A stretch of DNA of 64,000 nt, taken from positions 372,001 to 436,000 of the forward strand of contig CAVYTS010000012.1 in the NCBI GenBank assembly GCA_963771305.1. Reading direction: 5' to 3'. Shown in pieces: positions 54,113-63,642 of this stretch. This stretch comes from CAJCIT01 sp963771305 (GTDB lineage: Bacteria > Acidobacteriota > Terriglobia > Bryobacterales > Bryobacteraceae). The position numbers and the translations under genes are program-made. How positions within the stretch are numbered: position 1 is the first letter of the stretch; each line of letters begins with the position of its first letter. The notes below the pieces were generated by a model. The model saw only the letters and a program-made list of their open reading frames with translations, had not been told where the DNA came from and did not search any database.

Positions 54113-54629
54113 ATGCCCCATTTCTTCCGTGGCGGCAAAGTGATAATGTCCCCTTTGAGCAAAGTAGAAATGTCCTCTTGACAACCCCAGGCTTGGGGGA
54201 TGCAAGAAGGACAGCTACTGATGACACAGGCCGATCGAGACCGGCTGGTAACGTTGCGCAAAGCGAAGAAGCGGCTGATTACGCAGCAGCAGGCAGCGGA
54301 AGAGCTGAGGTTGAGCGTACGGCAGGTGAAGCGGTCTATCGCTCCGATGTGTTCACGGCATCTTACAAACCTGGCCCGGATTTACCGCATTCCGGTCGGG
54401 TCCGGACCAGGTCCTAAAAAGCGCGCCGGAAGGAAACACGCTTACTCATCGTCGCGACGAGTTCCGGCCGGCTAATCCTCAACGGGTTGCTCGCCAGCAT
54501 TGCCCGTCTCCGCTTCACCGGCACACGCAATTTAACACGCAATTTAACAAGCACAGGCAAAAGGGGACATTTCTACTTTGCCAGCAAGGGGACATTTCTA
54601 CTTTGCCTTGACAAATGCCCCATTTCTTC
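54113..54629. mobile_element. Internally deleted insertion-sequence remnant with doubled terminal repeats
   Basis: The element body (54135-54607, 473 bp) has repeats at both ends. The right end has two direct copies of GGGGACATTTCTACTTTGCC (54563-54582 and 54588-54607). The left end has inverted copies: GCAAAGTAGAAATGTCCTC (54159-54177, 18 of 19) and a weaker GCAAAGTGATAATGTCCCC (54135-54153). Outside both ends is a 15-bp direct repeat ATGCCCCATTTCTTC (54113-54127 and 54615-54629). The interior holds only the N-terminus of a transposase. It is probably non-autonomous. Confidence 0.75.
54200..54475 (+). pseudogene. Transposase N-terminal fragment (ISNCY/integrase-type HTH)
   Basis: The 91-codon frame starts with DRDRLVTLRKAKKRLITQQQ and AAEELRLSVRQVKR, the helix-turn-helix typical of the N-terminus of ISNCY-like integrase-core transposases. 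After residue 40 the sequence no longer resembles a transposase and the DDE core is missing. It lies inside the element above. Confidence 0.7.
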
Positions 54630-54895
54630 TTGACACAGAGGTGCATTTTGTGAATAATCCCAACAGATCGAATCGCCTTGCTCTAGGATTTCCCGGAGGG
54701 TTGTTCTAGAATTTCCGCTTAACAGGACGCTGAATACGGCTTTCACAAGCTGGGGGCGTGTGCCGCCAGTGTTGCCAAGTCACTGATAACAGGTGGCGTC
54801 GACTTTAGTTTGTGGTCCAGATGAGGGTTTCAGCGACTTGTTGGCCCATTTCACCCCATTAACCCGCTTAGTAAAGACAAGGAGTAGTTTCCACC

Positions 54896-56971
54896 ATGCT
54901 TCGCTCATTCGCAAGAGTAGTTATCGCCGCTATGGTTTCCTTGGCATCCTTGATGTCATTTAGTAACCGCACGATCGCAGCCGAGGTGAATGGCCTCCCG
55001 AGCGCGCTTCAACAGGCGATCGACCAAGGCCCGGTTGATCCCACTCAACAGATCACCATCACGGTTCAGCTCAACAAGACCAATCAGGGTGCGTTAGACC
55101 AGGCGGTGGAGGCACTTTATGATCCAACGTCGCCGCAATATGAGCACTGGATGAACCCGAGCCAGTTGCGGGCGTATGCGCCCAGTGCTCAGGCCGTCGC
55201 CGCTGTAAAGGCTCAGCTTCAGAAGAATGGACTCACGGTGTTGTCGGTAGACCCTCTGGGGTTTTCCGTCCGCGCCCGCGGCACCGTTGCGAATGTGGAA
55301 CAGGCGTTCCAGATTCAGATCCATCAGTACACTCGCGACAATAAGACTTACTGGGGGCATGCGCAGCCGGCGGTTTTGACGGGCGGCGCCGACGCCTATG
55401 TCCAGGCATTGATCGGGTTGGATGGGAGTAAGATTCAGCCCCTGGCCTTGCAGGCCGTGGACCCCAAGACGGGCAAGAAGCCAGCCGCCATTCGTCTCGG
55501 CCCAGCTGCGGCGGCATTGGAGACGCAGGCCTGGAATGACGCCACGGATCCAGCCATCGTTCCCTCCACTCCGCTTCAAACGATTACCAATCTTTGCGTG
55601 ACTGCGCCGCAGAGCTTGACCTTCTACGGGTTCCCGGAGGCAAATTACTATGGCAATATTTATAGTGCCAATCCGAGCTTGACCTGTTCCTTCACCGCCC
55701 AGCAGCTGCAGAATCACTACGGGCTGACTGCCGCCTATCTTGCCGGGTACGCCGGCACGGGGCAAACGGTGGTCCTGGTGGAAGGATACGGATATCCGAC
55801 AATCCAAGCGGATGCCAATGAGTTTTCAAAATTGAATCACTTGCCGCTCTTGAATTCCAGCAATTTTGAGGTCGTCTACCCGGATGGGCCGAACCCGAAT
55901 CCAAATCTTGGGGTGGAAACAGGGTGGGACATTGAGATTGCCATCGATGTTCAGACCGCCCATTCCATTGCGCCGAACGCGAAAATCGTCGTCGTCGCCA
56001 CCTATTCCCAGACGGATGAGGATTTCCTGAACGCAATCACCTACGTGACGAACCATGGTCTGGGGACTACCGTCAATAACAGCTGGGAGATCAACTCTGA
56101 ATTTTTCAGCTCGCCGGCCCAAGTCGCAGCGTTTAACAACGTGCTTCAGGAAGCCGCTGCGCAGGGTATCTCAGTCAACTTTTCGACGGGCGACGGTGGC
56201 GACGAGGGCAATGGCAGCCCTTTCGGCGCACCGAACGTTCCTTCCGATTCCCCGTTTGCGACGGCGGTGGGTGGAACATCCATCCTGAGAACCGTGAATG
56301 GCGGGACTGCTGAAACCGGATGGGGCGATGTCGTAACCTATATCGGGTCCGTTTTTTACGGCCCGTCCGATCCGCCGGAACAGATCGGTTTTATTGGCGG
56401 CGGCGGCGGCGGCGAAAGCGTATTCAATGCCCAGCCAAAGTGGCAGAAGTTTCTGCCCGGAACCGGGCGGCAGCTTCCGGATGTTTCGGCGCTCGCTGAT
56501 CCGTACACCGGGGTGACCATCGTCATCACCGAAGGGGGCACACAATATTTCCAATCCGGCTGGGGCGGGACCAGCGTTGCTTGTCCCATCGTAACGGCTT
56601 TTTGGGCGCTCGCCACGGAGGCTGCGGGACACACATTAGGACAAGCTGCGCCTCAGATCGCTCATGCAAAAGGCAACCAACTCAAAGATGTGGTTCCGGT
56701 GACGACCCCAGACAACGCTTTTGGGACGATTACCGATTTCTATGGCACAACCTCCTACTCACCCTTCTCTCTGATATCGCTGGGGGTGGAACCTCCTAAC
56801 ACCTCTACCGTAGACTTTGTCAGCGCGCTTTGGATAAACATGTTCGGGTTTGGAGACGATTACGTGTTCGCGTTCGGCCTGGATACGTCCCTATCCGTTA
56901 CCACCGGGTGGGATAACGTAACCGGCTTCGGCACGCCAAACGGCCTCAACTTCGTTACCGGCTTCAACTAA
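54896..56971 (+). CDS. Secreted S53 pro-kumamolisin-type serine peptidase, copy 1
   Basis: This 691-aa sedolisin-family protein has a signal peptide (RVVIAAMVSLASLMSFSN), an activation pro-domain (about 30-190; LYDPTSPQYEHWMNPSQLRA) and a catalytic domain. The triad is Glu347 and Asp351 in WDIEIAIDV and Ser560 in GWGGTSVACP, with the oxyanion Asp433 in FSTGDGGDEG. The C-terminus has TGWDNVTGFGTPNG, the calcium-site region. S53 enzymes are acid proteases exported as zymogens. AAGGAG precedes ATG by about 12 bases. The tandem paralogue follows. Confidence 0.95.
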   Translation: MLRSFARVVIAAMVSLASLMSFSNRTIAAEVNGLPSALQQAIDQGPVDPTQQITITVQLNKTNQGALDQAVEALYDPTSPQYEHWMNPSQLRAYAPSAQAVAAVKAQLQKNGLTVLSVDPLGFSVRARGTVANVEQAFQIQIHQYTRDNKTYWGHAQPAVLTGGADAYVQALIGLDGSKIQPLALQAVDPKTGKKPAAIRLGPAAAALETQAWNDATDPAIVPSTPLQTITNLCVTAPQSLTFYGFPEANYYGNIYSANPSLTCSFTAQQLQNHYGLTAAYLAGYAGTGQTVVLVEGYGYPTIQADANEFSKLNHLPLLNSSNFEVVYPDGPNPNPNLGVETGWDIEIAIDVQTAHSIAPNAKIVVVATYSQTDEDFLNAITYVTNHGLGTTVNNSWEINSEFFSSPAQVAAFNNVLQEAAAQGISVNFSTGDGGDEGNGSPFGAPNVPSDSPFATAVGGTSILRTVNGGTAETGWGDVVTYIGSVFYGPSDPPEQIGFIGGGGGGESVFNAQPKWQKFLPGTGRQLPDVSALADPYTGVTIVITEGGTQYFQSGWGGTSVACPIVTAFWALATEAAGHTLGQAAPQIAHAKGNQLKDVVPVTTPDNAFGTITDFYGTTSYSPFSLISLGVEPPNTSTVDFVSALWINMFGFGDDYVFAFGLDTSLSVTTGWDNVTGFGTPNGLNFVTGFN

Positions 56972-57000
56972 GAAGAAAAGAAAGCAGTTGCAAAGCTGCC

Positions 57001-57026
57001 GGGCCGGAGCCTCAGAGTTCCGGCCC
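57001..57026 (+). terminator. Hairpin between the two S53 genes
   Basis: GGGCCGGA and TTCCGGCCC flank a 9-base loop, 30 bases after the first S53 stop. A run of T is missing, so readthrough into the second copy is likely. The same block recurs after copy 2 with a T-tract. Confidence 0.4.
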
Positions 57027-57069
57027 CTTAACCATTAACCCGCTTAGAAAGACAAGGAGAAGTTTCTAC

Positions 57070-59163
57070 ATGCTTAGCTCAGGCGCAAGAGTAGTTGCCA
57101 CGGTTGTGTTTTCCTTGGCGTCCTTGATGTCATTTAGTAGCCGCACCACCGCGGCTGAAGTGAATGGCCTCCCGCGCGCGCTGCAACAGGCGATCGACCA
57201 AGGCCCGGTTGATCCCGAACAAGGGATCACCATCACCGTGTATCTCAACAAGACCAATCAGGGCGCCTTAGACCATGTGGTTGAGGCACTTTATGATCCA
57301 ACGTCGCCGCAATATGAGCACTGGTTGAACCAAAGCCAGATGCGGGCGTATGCGCCCAGCGCCCAAGCGGTGGCCGCTGTAAAGGCCGAACTCCAGAAGA
57401 GTGGACTCACGGTTCTATCGGTAGACCCACTGGGGTTTTCCGTTCGCGCCCACGGCACCATTGCGAATGTGCAACAGGCGTTCCAGATTCAGATCCATCA
57501 GTACACTCGCGGGAATGCAACCTACTGGGGGCATGCGCAGCCGGCAGTTCTAACGGGCGGCGCTGACGCTTATGTCGAGGTGGTTTCCGGTCTGGAAGGG
57601 AGTCAGGTTCATCCCTTGGCCATGCAGGCTGTGAACCCCAAGACGGGTAAGGCGCCCGCAGGAATCGCTCTCGGCGCAGCGACCTTGGCATCTCCGCCGG
57701 CGGCCTCGAATGACGCCACTGATCAAGCCGTCGTTCCCTCAAACCCGTATCAAACCATTACCAGCCTCTGCGTAACAGCACCGCAGGGCTTGACCCTCTT
57801 GGGGTACGGCGTGGACGCAAATTATTATGGCAATATTTATGGCGTCAATCCGACCTTGACTTGTTCCTTTTCCGCCCAAGGGCTGCAGAATCACTACGGG
57901 CTACCCCTAGCCTATTATTCTGGGTACTCCGGCACCGGGCAGACAGTGGTCCTGGTGGAAGGATATGGCTATCCGACAATCCAAGCGGATGCCAACACGT
58001 TCTCAAAACTGAATCACCTGCCGCTTTTGAATTCCAGCAATTTTGAGATTGTCTACCCGGATGGGCCGAATCCGAATCCAAATCTCGGTGCCGAGACAGG
58101 GTGGGACACTGAGATTGCCATTGATGTTCAGACGGCCCATTCCATCGCTCCCAGTGCCAAAATCATCGTCGTCGCCACCTACTCCCAAACGGACGAGGAC
58201 TTCTTGAATGCAATCACGTATGCGGTGAACCATGGTCTGGGGACTTCCATCAGTAACAGCTGGGAGATCAACTCTGAATTTTTCAGCTCGCCCGCCCAAG
58301 TAGCAGCGTTTAACAACGTGCTTCAGGAAGCCGCTGCACAGGGTGTGTCAGTCAACTTTGCGACCGGCGATGGCGGGGACGATGGGAACGGCAGCCCAAT
58401 CGGAGCACCCGAGGTTCCTTCCGATTCTCCGTTCGCGACGGCGGTGGGTGGAACATCCATCCTGAGAAGCGTGAATGGCGGAACTGCTGAAACCGGATGG
58501 GGCAATGTCTTGACCTTTATCGGGTATCCGTTCGGTCCGCCCTCGAGCTCCTACCCATACGATCCGCCCTTCCAGCTAGGTTTTTATGCTGGCGCCGGAG
58601 GCGGCGAAAGCGTTTTCAATGCCCAGCCAAAGTGGCAGAAGGCTCTGCCCGGAACCGGGCGGCAGGTCCCGGATGTTTCTGCGCTCGCTGATCCATACAC
58701 CGGGGTTACCATCGTCATCACCATTGGGGGCACCCAGTACTTCGAGTCCGGCTGGGGCGGCACCAGCGTTGCCTGTCCCATAGTCTCGGCTTTTTGGGCG
58801 CTCGCCACGGAGGCTGCCGGACACACATTGGGGCAAGCTGCGCCTCAGATCGCCCATGCAAAGGGCAAGCAGCTCAAAGATGTCGTCCCAGTGACCACCG
58901 CCGCGAACGTTTTTGGGATCATTAACGACTACTCGGGCACAAACTACTACCCGGCTTACTCTTTGATATCGCTGGGGATTGAACCTCCGAACACCTCTAC
59001 CGTGGACTTTGTCAGTGCGATCTGGCCCAATGCGCAGGGCACTGGAAATGACTTAGTGATTGCCTTCGGCTTGGATACGTCGTTATCGGTTACGACCGGG
59101 TGGGACAACGTGACCGGCTTTGGCACGCCAAACGGCCTCGACTTCATTACCGGCTTCAACTAA
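57070..59163 (+). CDS. Secreted S53 pro-kumamolisin-type serine peptidase, copy 2
   Basis: This 697-aa protein is a tandem paralogue of the previous gene. It keeps signal peptide, pro-domain and triad: Glu348 and Asp352 (WDTEIAIDV), Ser566 (GWGGTSVACP) and Asp434 (FATGDGGDDG). Differences cluster in a Tyr/Pro/Ser insertion (GYPFGPPSSSYPYDPP, about 485-500) and in the 200-260 region that follows the pro-domain. The upstream AAGGAGAAGTTTCTAC leader copies that of gene 1. A strong terminator follows. Confidence 0.95.
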   Translation: MLSSGARVVATVVFSLASLMSFSSRTTAAEVNGLPRALQQAIDQGPVDPEQGITITVYLNKTNQGALDHVVEALYDPTSPQYEHWLNQSQMRAYAPSAQAVAAVKAELQKSGLTVLSVDPLGFSVRAHGTIANVQQAFQIQIHQYTRGNATYWGHAQPAVLTGGADAYVEVVSGLEGSQVHPLAMQAVNPKTGKAPAGIALGAATLASPPAASNDATDQAVVPSNPYQTITSLCVTAPQGLTLLGYGVDANYYGNIYGVNPTLTCSFSAQGLQNHYGLPLAYYSGYSGTGQTVVLVEGYGYPTIQADANTFSKLNHLPLLNSSNFEIVYPDGPNPNPNLGAETGWDTEIAIDVQTAHSIAPSAKIIVVATYSQTDEDFLNAITYAVNHGLGTSISNSWEINSEFFSSPAQVAAFNNVLQEAAAQGVSVNFATGDGGDDGNGSPIGAPEVPSDSPFATAVGGTSILRSVNGGTAETGWGNVLTFIGYPFGPPSSSYPYDPPFQLGFYAGAGGGESVFNAQPKWQKALPGTGRQVPDVSALADPYTGVTIVITIGGTQYFESGWGGTSVACPIVSAFWALATEAAGHTLGQAAPQIAHAKGKQLKDVVPVTTAANVFGIINDYSGTNYYPAYSLISLGIEPPNTSTVDFVSAIWPNAQGTGNDLVIAFGLDTSLSVTTGWDNVTGFGTPNGLDFITGFN

Positions 59164-59190
59164 CGAAGAGTTGAAAGCAGCCGCAAACCT

Positions 59191-59229
59191 GCCGGGCCGG
59201 AGCCTGAGGGTTCCGCCCCGGCTTTTTCT
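59191..59229 (+). terminator. Rho-independent terminator of the S53 gene pair
   Basis: GCCGGGCCGGA pairs with TTCCGCCCCGGC around a 9-base loop and is followed by TTTTTCTT. It lies 27 bases after the second S53 stop. This is the clearest intrinsic terminator in the window. Confidence 0.75.
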
Positions 59230-59244
59230 TCTGTGGGTGGAGGC

Positions 59245-61146
59245 TTACTGCGTCCGCGGGTCTTTTGCTATTGGCTGTTCGCTGATCTTCCTCAATGCCA
59301 GGCGAATCTCATCTTGATGCGAGCCAGCGTACTCCAGCGCTAATTTGGCCTCTTGTTCCGACTGCTCCGTCCGGCCTTGCTCCATCAAGACGCTCGCCAA
59401 CATGGCGTGGGGCCGATACCAGCTCGGCGCAAGCGCAATCGATTGCCGCAATTTAGTCTCCGTCTCGCCAAAATCACCACTGACCATCGCGAGGATCCCT
59501 GACTGGTAGTAGGCATAGAAGTTCTCTTCCGTGCCGCGCTCCGCATCGGCACTGGCTCGCTTCGCAGCCATAAGCAAGGCGTTGCGCCGGCCTCCTTGAG
59601 AAGAACGTGCTAGGATTGCCAGCTGACGCGAACACCAGAGTTCCTCTCCTGGCAGGGGAAATGCTCGCGCGATCCCATAGCTTTCAACAGCTCCATCGAG
59701 ATCCCCCTCAGCCAGCCGTCGCGCTGTCGATGCGAAATAGAAATCCTGAATCACATAGACGCTTCCAACGGCAGCTACAAGCACGGCGCTCGTTATAAGT
59801 GAAGCTCTGACAAGGGGCCGTATCGCAGCAATCTTGCGCTGTGAACGCTGTGAAGTATTCGAGGCCAAAAGCAACCCGGCGAACAGGTAGAGGCAAAGGA
59901 CATTGACGAACGCGAGCGGCGCGAATTGTAACGATATAACTGAGCCGAGTAGACTCGCCAATAAGATACGGGAATCGGCTTTTCCATCTCGGGCCTGCCA
60001 GAATCCGTAAAACAGGGCTAGCGAAAGCAGACAGATCAGAAGCAATAAGCCGATCAGACCCTGATTCACCGCGACCTCAAGAAACAGATTGTGAGGTGAT
60101 TCGTGGTAGGTGTCGGGATATGCCCGCGCCAACTCAGGCGATTCGAGTTTTCGGAATTCTCCGCCAAAACCTTCCGGACCAATACCAATCGCCCAGTTGC
60201 TGCGGATCAGCGGCAGAGAATCCCGCCAGACCAACAGACGCGGGCCCCCTTTCTTGTCCTCGCCCCACTGCGCAATTCTGATTCGGAACTTATGCCCCAC
60301 CGGCGATTGGGCGAAAAGCGCGATGAATAGCAAAAAGGCCGCGCTCCCAGTCACCAGTACGAGCGCCTTCTTCTTTGTTAGGTTCTTACCGCGGAAGTAG
60401 ATCAGCAGGAGAACGCCCAAGCCCAATCCAAGCAACGCTGACCGTGTTCCCGCGAGAATGATGGCCGCGATGGCTGTTGAAAGAACGACACCGTGGAGCC
60501 ACTGCCATGCGGCCCGAAACTCAGTGAGCAGTGAGGACCCGGCAATCAGAGCGACCGGCAAAAGGAAGTTCGCGAAAACCATCGCGTGTCCAAATGTCGC
60601 GGGTATCCGCAAAGCATTGTATGTGTTGTTGTAGGTTTGCGCCGGCAGCAAAGGATCCAAGCCGAAGTACTGCAGGATGCCATAAGTAGCGGCCACGCCA
60701 CCTGCCAATTCAACCGCCAGTAGTATTTTGGGGACAACTTCACGTCTTATTGAGGAGTAACTAGCGGCAACCAGGGTCAAAAAGAGAATTAGGACCTGGC
60801 TGATCGCTCCGAAGCGACGCCCCGTGGTGCCGAATGACGCAAGGCTCGAATCAGCCGAAAACGCGGTCGAAAGGGAGAGGGACAGCACTTGGGCAACTAG
60901 TAAGCCTAGGTATAGACGCCCCGAGGTCGTGCCAGCCAAGACCTGAACGCCAGGCCACCAGTATTCTGTGCAAACTAGAAGGCAAACCACCCCCAGGAAT
61001 GCCACGGCGAGCTTTGGCGTCAGGGAAGACTCTAAGAAAATGCTTGGCGCAATTGCCAAGGGGATGATGGTGAACACTGCGACGAGAATGATGCCGGGCC
61101 GATCGTTAACGATTCTTGGATCAGGCTTAACTTTGGCCAAAACCAT
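59245..61146 (-). CDS. O-antigen ligase/polymerase-type membrane protein with TPR tail
   Basis: This 633-aa protein has about 12 helices, with the Wzy_C/WaaL-type periplasmic loop GIGPEGFGGEFRKLESPELA and the conserved DTYHESPHNLFLEVAVNQG, whose His is characteristic of these ligases. The C-terminal 170 residues are soluble and TPR-like (FYAYYQSGILAMVSGDFGET; SWYRPHAMLASVLMEQGRTE). Such fusions join glycans in the outer envelope; whether it ligates O-antigen or polymerises a capsule is open. No other glycan genes are adjacent. Confidence 0.85.
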   Translation of the reverse strand: MVLAKVKPDPRIVNDRPGIILVAVFTIIPLAIAPSIFLESSLTPKLAVAFLGVVCLLVCTEYWWPGVQVLAGTTSGRLYLGLLVAQVLSLSLSTAFSADSSLASFGTTGRRFGAISQVLILFLTLVAASYSSIRREVVPKILLAVELAGGVAATYGILQYFGLDPLLPAQTYNNTYNALRIPATFGHAMVFANFLLPVALIAGSSLLTEFRAAWQWLHGVVLSTAIAAIILAGTRSALLGLGLGVLLLIYFRGKNLTKKKALVLVTGSAAFLLFIALFAQSPVGHKFRIRIAQWGEDKKGGPRLLVWRDSLPLIRSNWAIGIGPEGFGGEFRKLESPELARAYPDTYHESPHNLFLEVAVNQGLIGLLLLICLLSLALFYGFWQARDGKADSRILLASLLGSVISLQFAPLAFVNVLCLYLFAGLLLASNTSQRSQRKIAAIRPLVRASLITSAVLVAAVGSVYVIQDFYFASTARRLAEGDLDGAVESYGIARAFPLPGEELWCSRQLAILARSSQGGRRNALLMAAKRASADAERGTEENFYAYYQSGILAMVSGDFGETETKLRQSIALAPSWYRPHAMLASVLMEQGRTEQSEQEAKLALEYAGSHQDEIRLALRKISEQPIAKDPRTQ

Positions 61147-61200
61147 CTAACCAGGAGAACATACCAATCAAAGCGAGATGGGCCATGAGATTACAGAGCA

Positions 61201-61656
61201 CTACCGCACAAACAGGCGCTTGTCCCACTGAACGTCTTGTGGTTCGCTCGCCACAATCCGCAGGAAGTCCGGATGTTCGGGATTGATCAGGACATTGTGT
61301 TCCCGACCGCGAAGAACTGTGCTTGGAACCAGCAGAACTGCTGACCGCCTTGTACGGAGCCATTCGTTGCCAAACGCACGGCTGGCAAACTGGTCTTCCG
61401 CATCCCATCCAGGAAGACTGACACCGTCGAGTGATTCCACTGCAATCGAGTCGGGGATGGAGACCTCAACCGCCGCGTGCGTCTTTGGTGCCCGTCCCAG
61501 ATTCGAGTGAACCAGAACTTCGAGCAGGGCTCCGGCATAGGTTTCCGCGGCATAGATAACGGGCTGGCCGGGTGAGTTCCAGCGGCCGCCAATGAGAAGG
61601 GCTCCCGTTCCATCGAAGATGGGAAAACGGCGATCCGCAATGCGGAAAGCGAGCAT
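61201..61656 (-). CDS. RES-domain toxin
   Basis: This 151-aa protein carries the RES fold: FRIADRRFPIFDGTGALLIG, GGRWNSPGQPVIYAAETYAG and LEVLVHSN, with the Arg, Trp and Glu of the motif in order. It ends in HPDFLRIVASEPQDVQWDKR. RES toxins degrade NAD+ (phosphorylase or ADP-ribosyltransferase type). It overlaps the upstream Xre gene by one base (TGATG), giving the antitoxin-then-toxin order. Confidence 0.93.
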   Translation of the reverse strand: MLAFRIADRRFPIFDGTGALLIGGRWNSPGQPVIYAAETYAGALLEVLVHSNLGRAPKTHAAVEVSIPDSIAVESLDGVSLPGWDAEDQFASRAFGNEWLRTRRSAVLLVPSTVLRGREHNVLINPEHPDFLRIVASEPQDVQWDKRLFVR

Positions 61657-62087
61657 CAGGCAGGGATGCCATAGAAGATGCGGTCCAGAAGTTCCTCCAC
61701 CCGACGCGCGCCCAATTCCGTCGCGGCGGACTCAAGTGGACTGAGTTTCCCGAGTTCGGGATGCGGCTTTGTCAGCCATTCGCGCGCATCTTCGCGATCG
61801 TTCCAGGCATGCTCGGCTGCCGCGATGACGCGTGCCAAGCGCTCGGTTCGCTCGCTTTCGCCCTGCGTGAGCCGGGTTCGGCGTTTGAAGGTGGCCTCGG
61901 GAACAATGCGGAACATGGCCCGCCGCACTTCACCGGTGGACAAATAAACGCGTTCCACGGTGATGCGGAGAGCCCGCTTGGGAAGACCCAGCGAGATAGT
62001 TTTCTCCAAGTCGCCGACGGATCTGACGCGACGACCTAAGATCGCTGTCCCGCCCATCACATCGGCGATTTTATCGGGGTGAATCAT
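61656..62087 (-). CDS. Xre/MbcA/ParS-type antitoxin (DUF2384)
   Basis: This 143-aa protein has an N-terminal Xre-like HTH region with SVGDLEKTISLGLPKRALRI, then RRTRLTQGESERTERLARVI and AREWLTKPHPELGKLSPLES, characteristic of RES-associated Xre/DUF2384 antitoxins. It should neutralise the RES toxin and repress the pair through the HTH. The adjacent toxin start overlaps its stop. Confidence 0.92.
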   Translation of the reverse strand: MIHPDKIADVMGGTAILGRRVRSVGDLEKTISLGLPKRALRITVERVYLSTGEVRRAMFRIVPEATFKRRTRLTQGESERTERLARVIAAAEHAWNDREDAREWLTKPHPELGKLSPLESAATELGARRVEELLDRIFYGIPA

Positions 62088-62271
62088 GGTGTTCCTTCAG
62101 GATCATTATAGCTTAGATAACGGCTCAAATGAGCCCGCCAAGAGGACCTGCTGCCGGCTCTGGCCGGAGCAGCAATGACGAACTCGCGTGACATAATCGC
62201 AGCGAGATGGCCCGGCAGCACGCCGGCTTTTTAAATAACAGACCACGTCGGATGTTAGCTGGAGGTGTTCA

Positions 62272-63624
62272 GTGAGTTTTAATTCCCGCCGAATGGCAGC
62301 ACGCAAAGACGAAACCCATTCGGGCTCTCCCTCGCGCCGGAGCTTTTTGAAAAGCACAGGCCTGGTGACCGCTGCCCTGGCAGCGAGGCCAGCCTGGCCG
62401 CGGGTAGTGGGTGCGAACGATCGCATTAATGTGGCGCTGATCGGCCTGGGCGCCCGAGGCAGCGATCACCTCAGTTTAGTGCTCGAGCATCGGCAAAACA
62501 AACCCGATATCGAGATCGTGGCTCTCTGCGATGTTTACCAGAAGCGCCTCAACATGGCGTCGAAGAGGGCTCCTGGAGCCAAGACTTATGTTCATCACGA
62601 GGACGTATTGCAGCGCTCGGATATTGATGTGATCTTCACCGCCACGCCGGACCACTGGCACGCACCGATCACCCTGGCGGCCATGGAAGCCGGAAAGGAC
62701 GTTTACGTCGAGAAGCCGATGACGCATACGGTGGAAGAGGGCAAAGTTGTTGCCCATCGCGCGAAGGAACTCAAGCGGATTGTCCAAGTCGGCGTTCAGG
62801 GTACCTCTTGGAACCGCTGGCATAAGATACGCGAGATCATTCAATCCGGCATGATTGGGCAGGTGGTGGAGGTGCAAGGAACCTATAGCCGCAACGCTCC
62901 TGGTGGCGATTGGAACGGCGGTGAGTGGTGGACGATCGATCCGGCAGCCGGCCCCAATGCCAGTGGCGATAACCATATTGACTGGAAGCAATGGCTCGGC
63001 GCCGCGCCACAGATGTCCTTCAATGCGGACCGTTTCTTCCGTTTCCGCAAGTATTGGGACTACTCGGGCGGCATAGCAACGGATTTGCATTACCACGTGG
63101 TTGCGCCATTCAACCTCGCGATAGCCACCGAGTTTCCGACACGAGTTTCAGGGATGGGCGGTTTGTGGGTCTACGACGACGGCCGCGAGGTTCCCGATAC
63201 TTTCTTGACGGCTGCCGACTATCCGAGCAAGTGGTCACTGATGGTGCAATCTTCTCAGGTGAACGAAAATGGGCCGGCCACCATGATTCGAGGCACGAAA
63301 GCCACCATTCATCTGAGTGATGAGTGGGAAGGCCCGCCGTCCCGGCAATACGACTACGCGGACATTGTGCCCGAATCTCCCTACGTCGACGAGTTCGCGA
63401 AGAAGTATCACGACTCCATGGTGCGCGTCGATGGGGTTGGCAACGAAGGGGATCTGAAGCACGTTGACAACTTCCTCGCTTGCGTTCGAACGCGACAACA
63501 GCCGAATTGCAACGCAGACCTGGGCTTTCGCACGCTAGTGGCCACCGACCTGTCAGTGAGGTCTTACCGGAATGGCAAGATGTATCACTTCGATGCCGGC
63601 AAAGAAGTGGTTGTGGAGAGCTAG
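62272..63624 (+). CDS. Tat-exported Gfo/Idh/MocA oxidoreductase
   Basis: This 450-aa protein has a Tat signal (SRRSFLKSTGLVTAALAA), a Rossmann domain (INVALIGLGARGSDH, VIFTATPDHWHAPITLAAME) and the sugar-oxidoreductase motif GKDVYVEKPMTHTVEEGKVV (the EKP site). Its C-terminal domain has GIATDLHYHVVAPFN. It resembles the Tat-exported glycoside-related members common in Planctomycetes and Acidobacteria. GTG 62272 follows GGAGG by six bases. It is 18 bases before the next gene. Confidence 0.93.
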   Translation: MSFNSRRMAARKDETHSGSPSRRSFLKSTGLVTAALAARPAWPRVVGANDRINVALIGLGARGSDHLSLVLEHRQNKPDIEIVALCDVYQKRLNMASKRAPGAKTYVHHEDVLQRSDIDVIFTATPDHWHAPITLAAMEAGKDVYVEKPMTHTVEEGKVVAHRAKELKRIVQVGVQGTSWNRWHKIREIIQSGMIGQVVEVQGTYSRNAPGGDWNGGEWWTIDPAAGPNASGDNHIDWKQWLGAAPQMSFNADRFFRFRKYWDYSGGIATDLHYHVVAPFNLAIATEFPTRVSGMGGLWVYDDGREVPDTFLTAADYPSKWSLMVQSSQVNENGPATMIRGTKATIHLSDEWEGPPSRQYDYADIVPESPYVDEFAKKYHDSMVRVDGVGNEGDLKHVDNFLACVRTRQQPNCNADLGFRTLVATDLSVRSYRNGKMYHFDAGKEVVVES

Positions 63625-63642
63625 GCGTTGAGGGGAAGAGAA

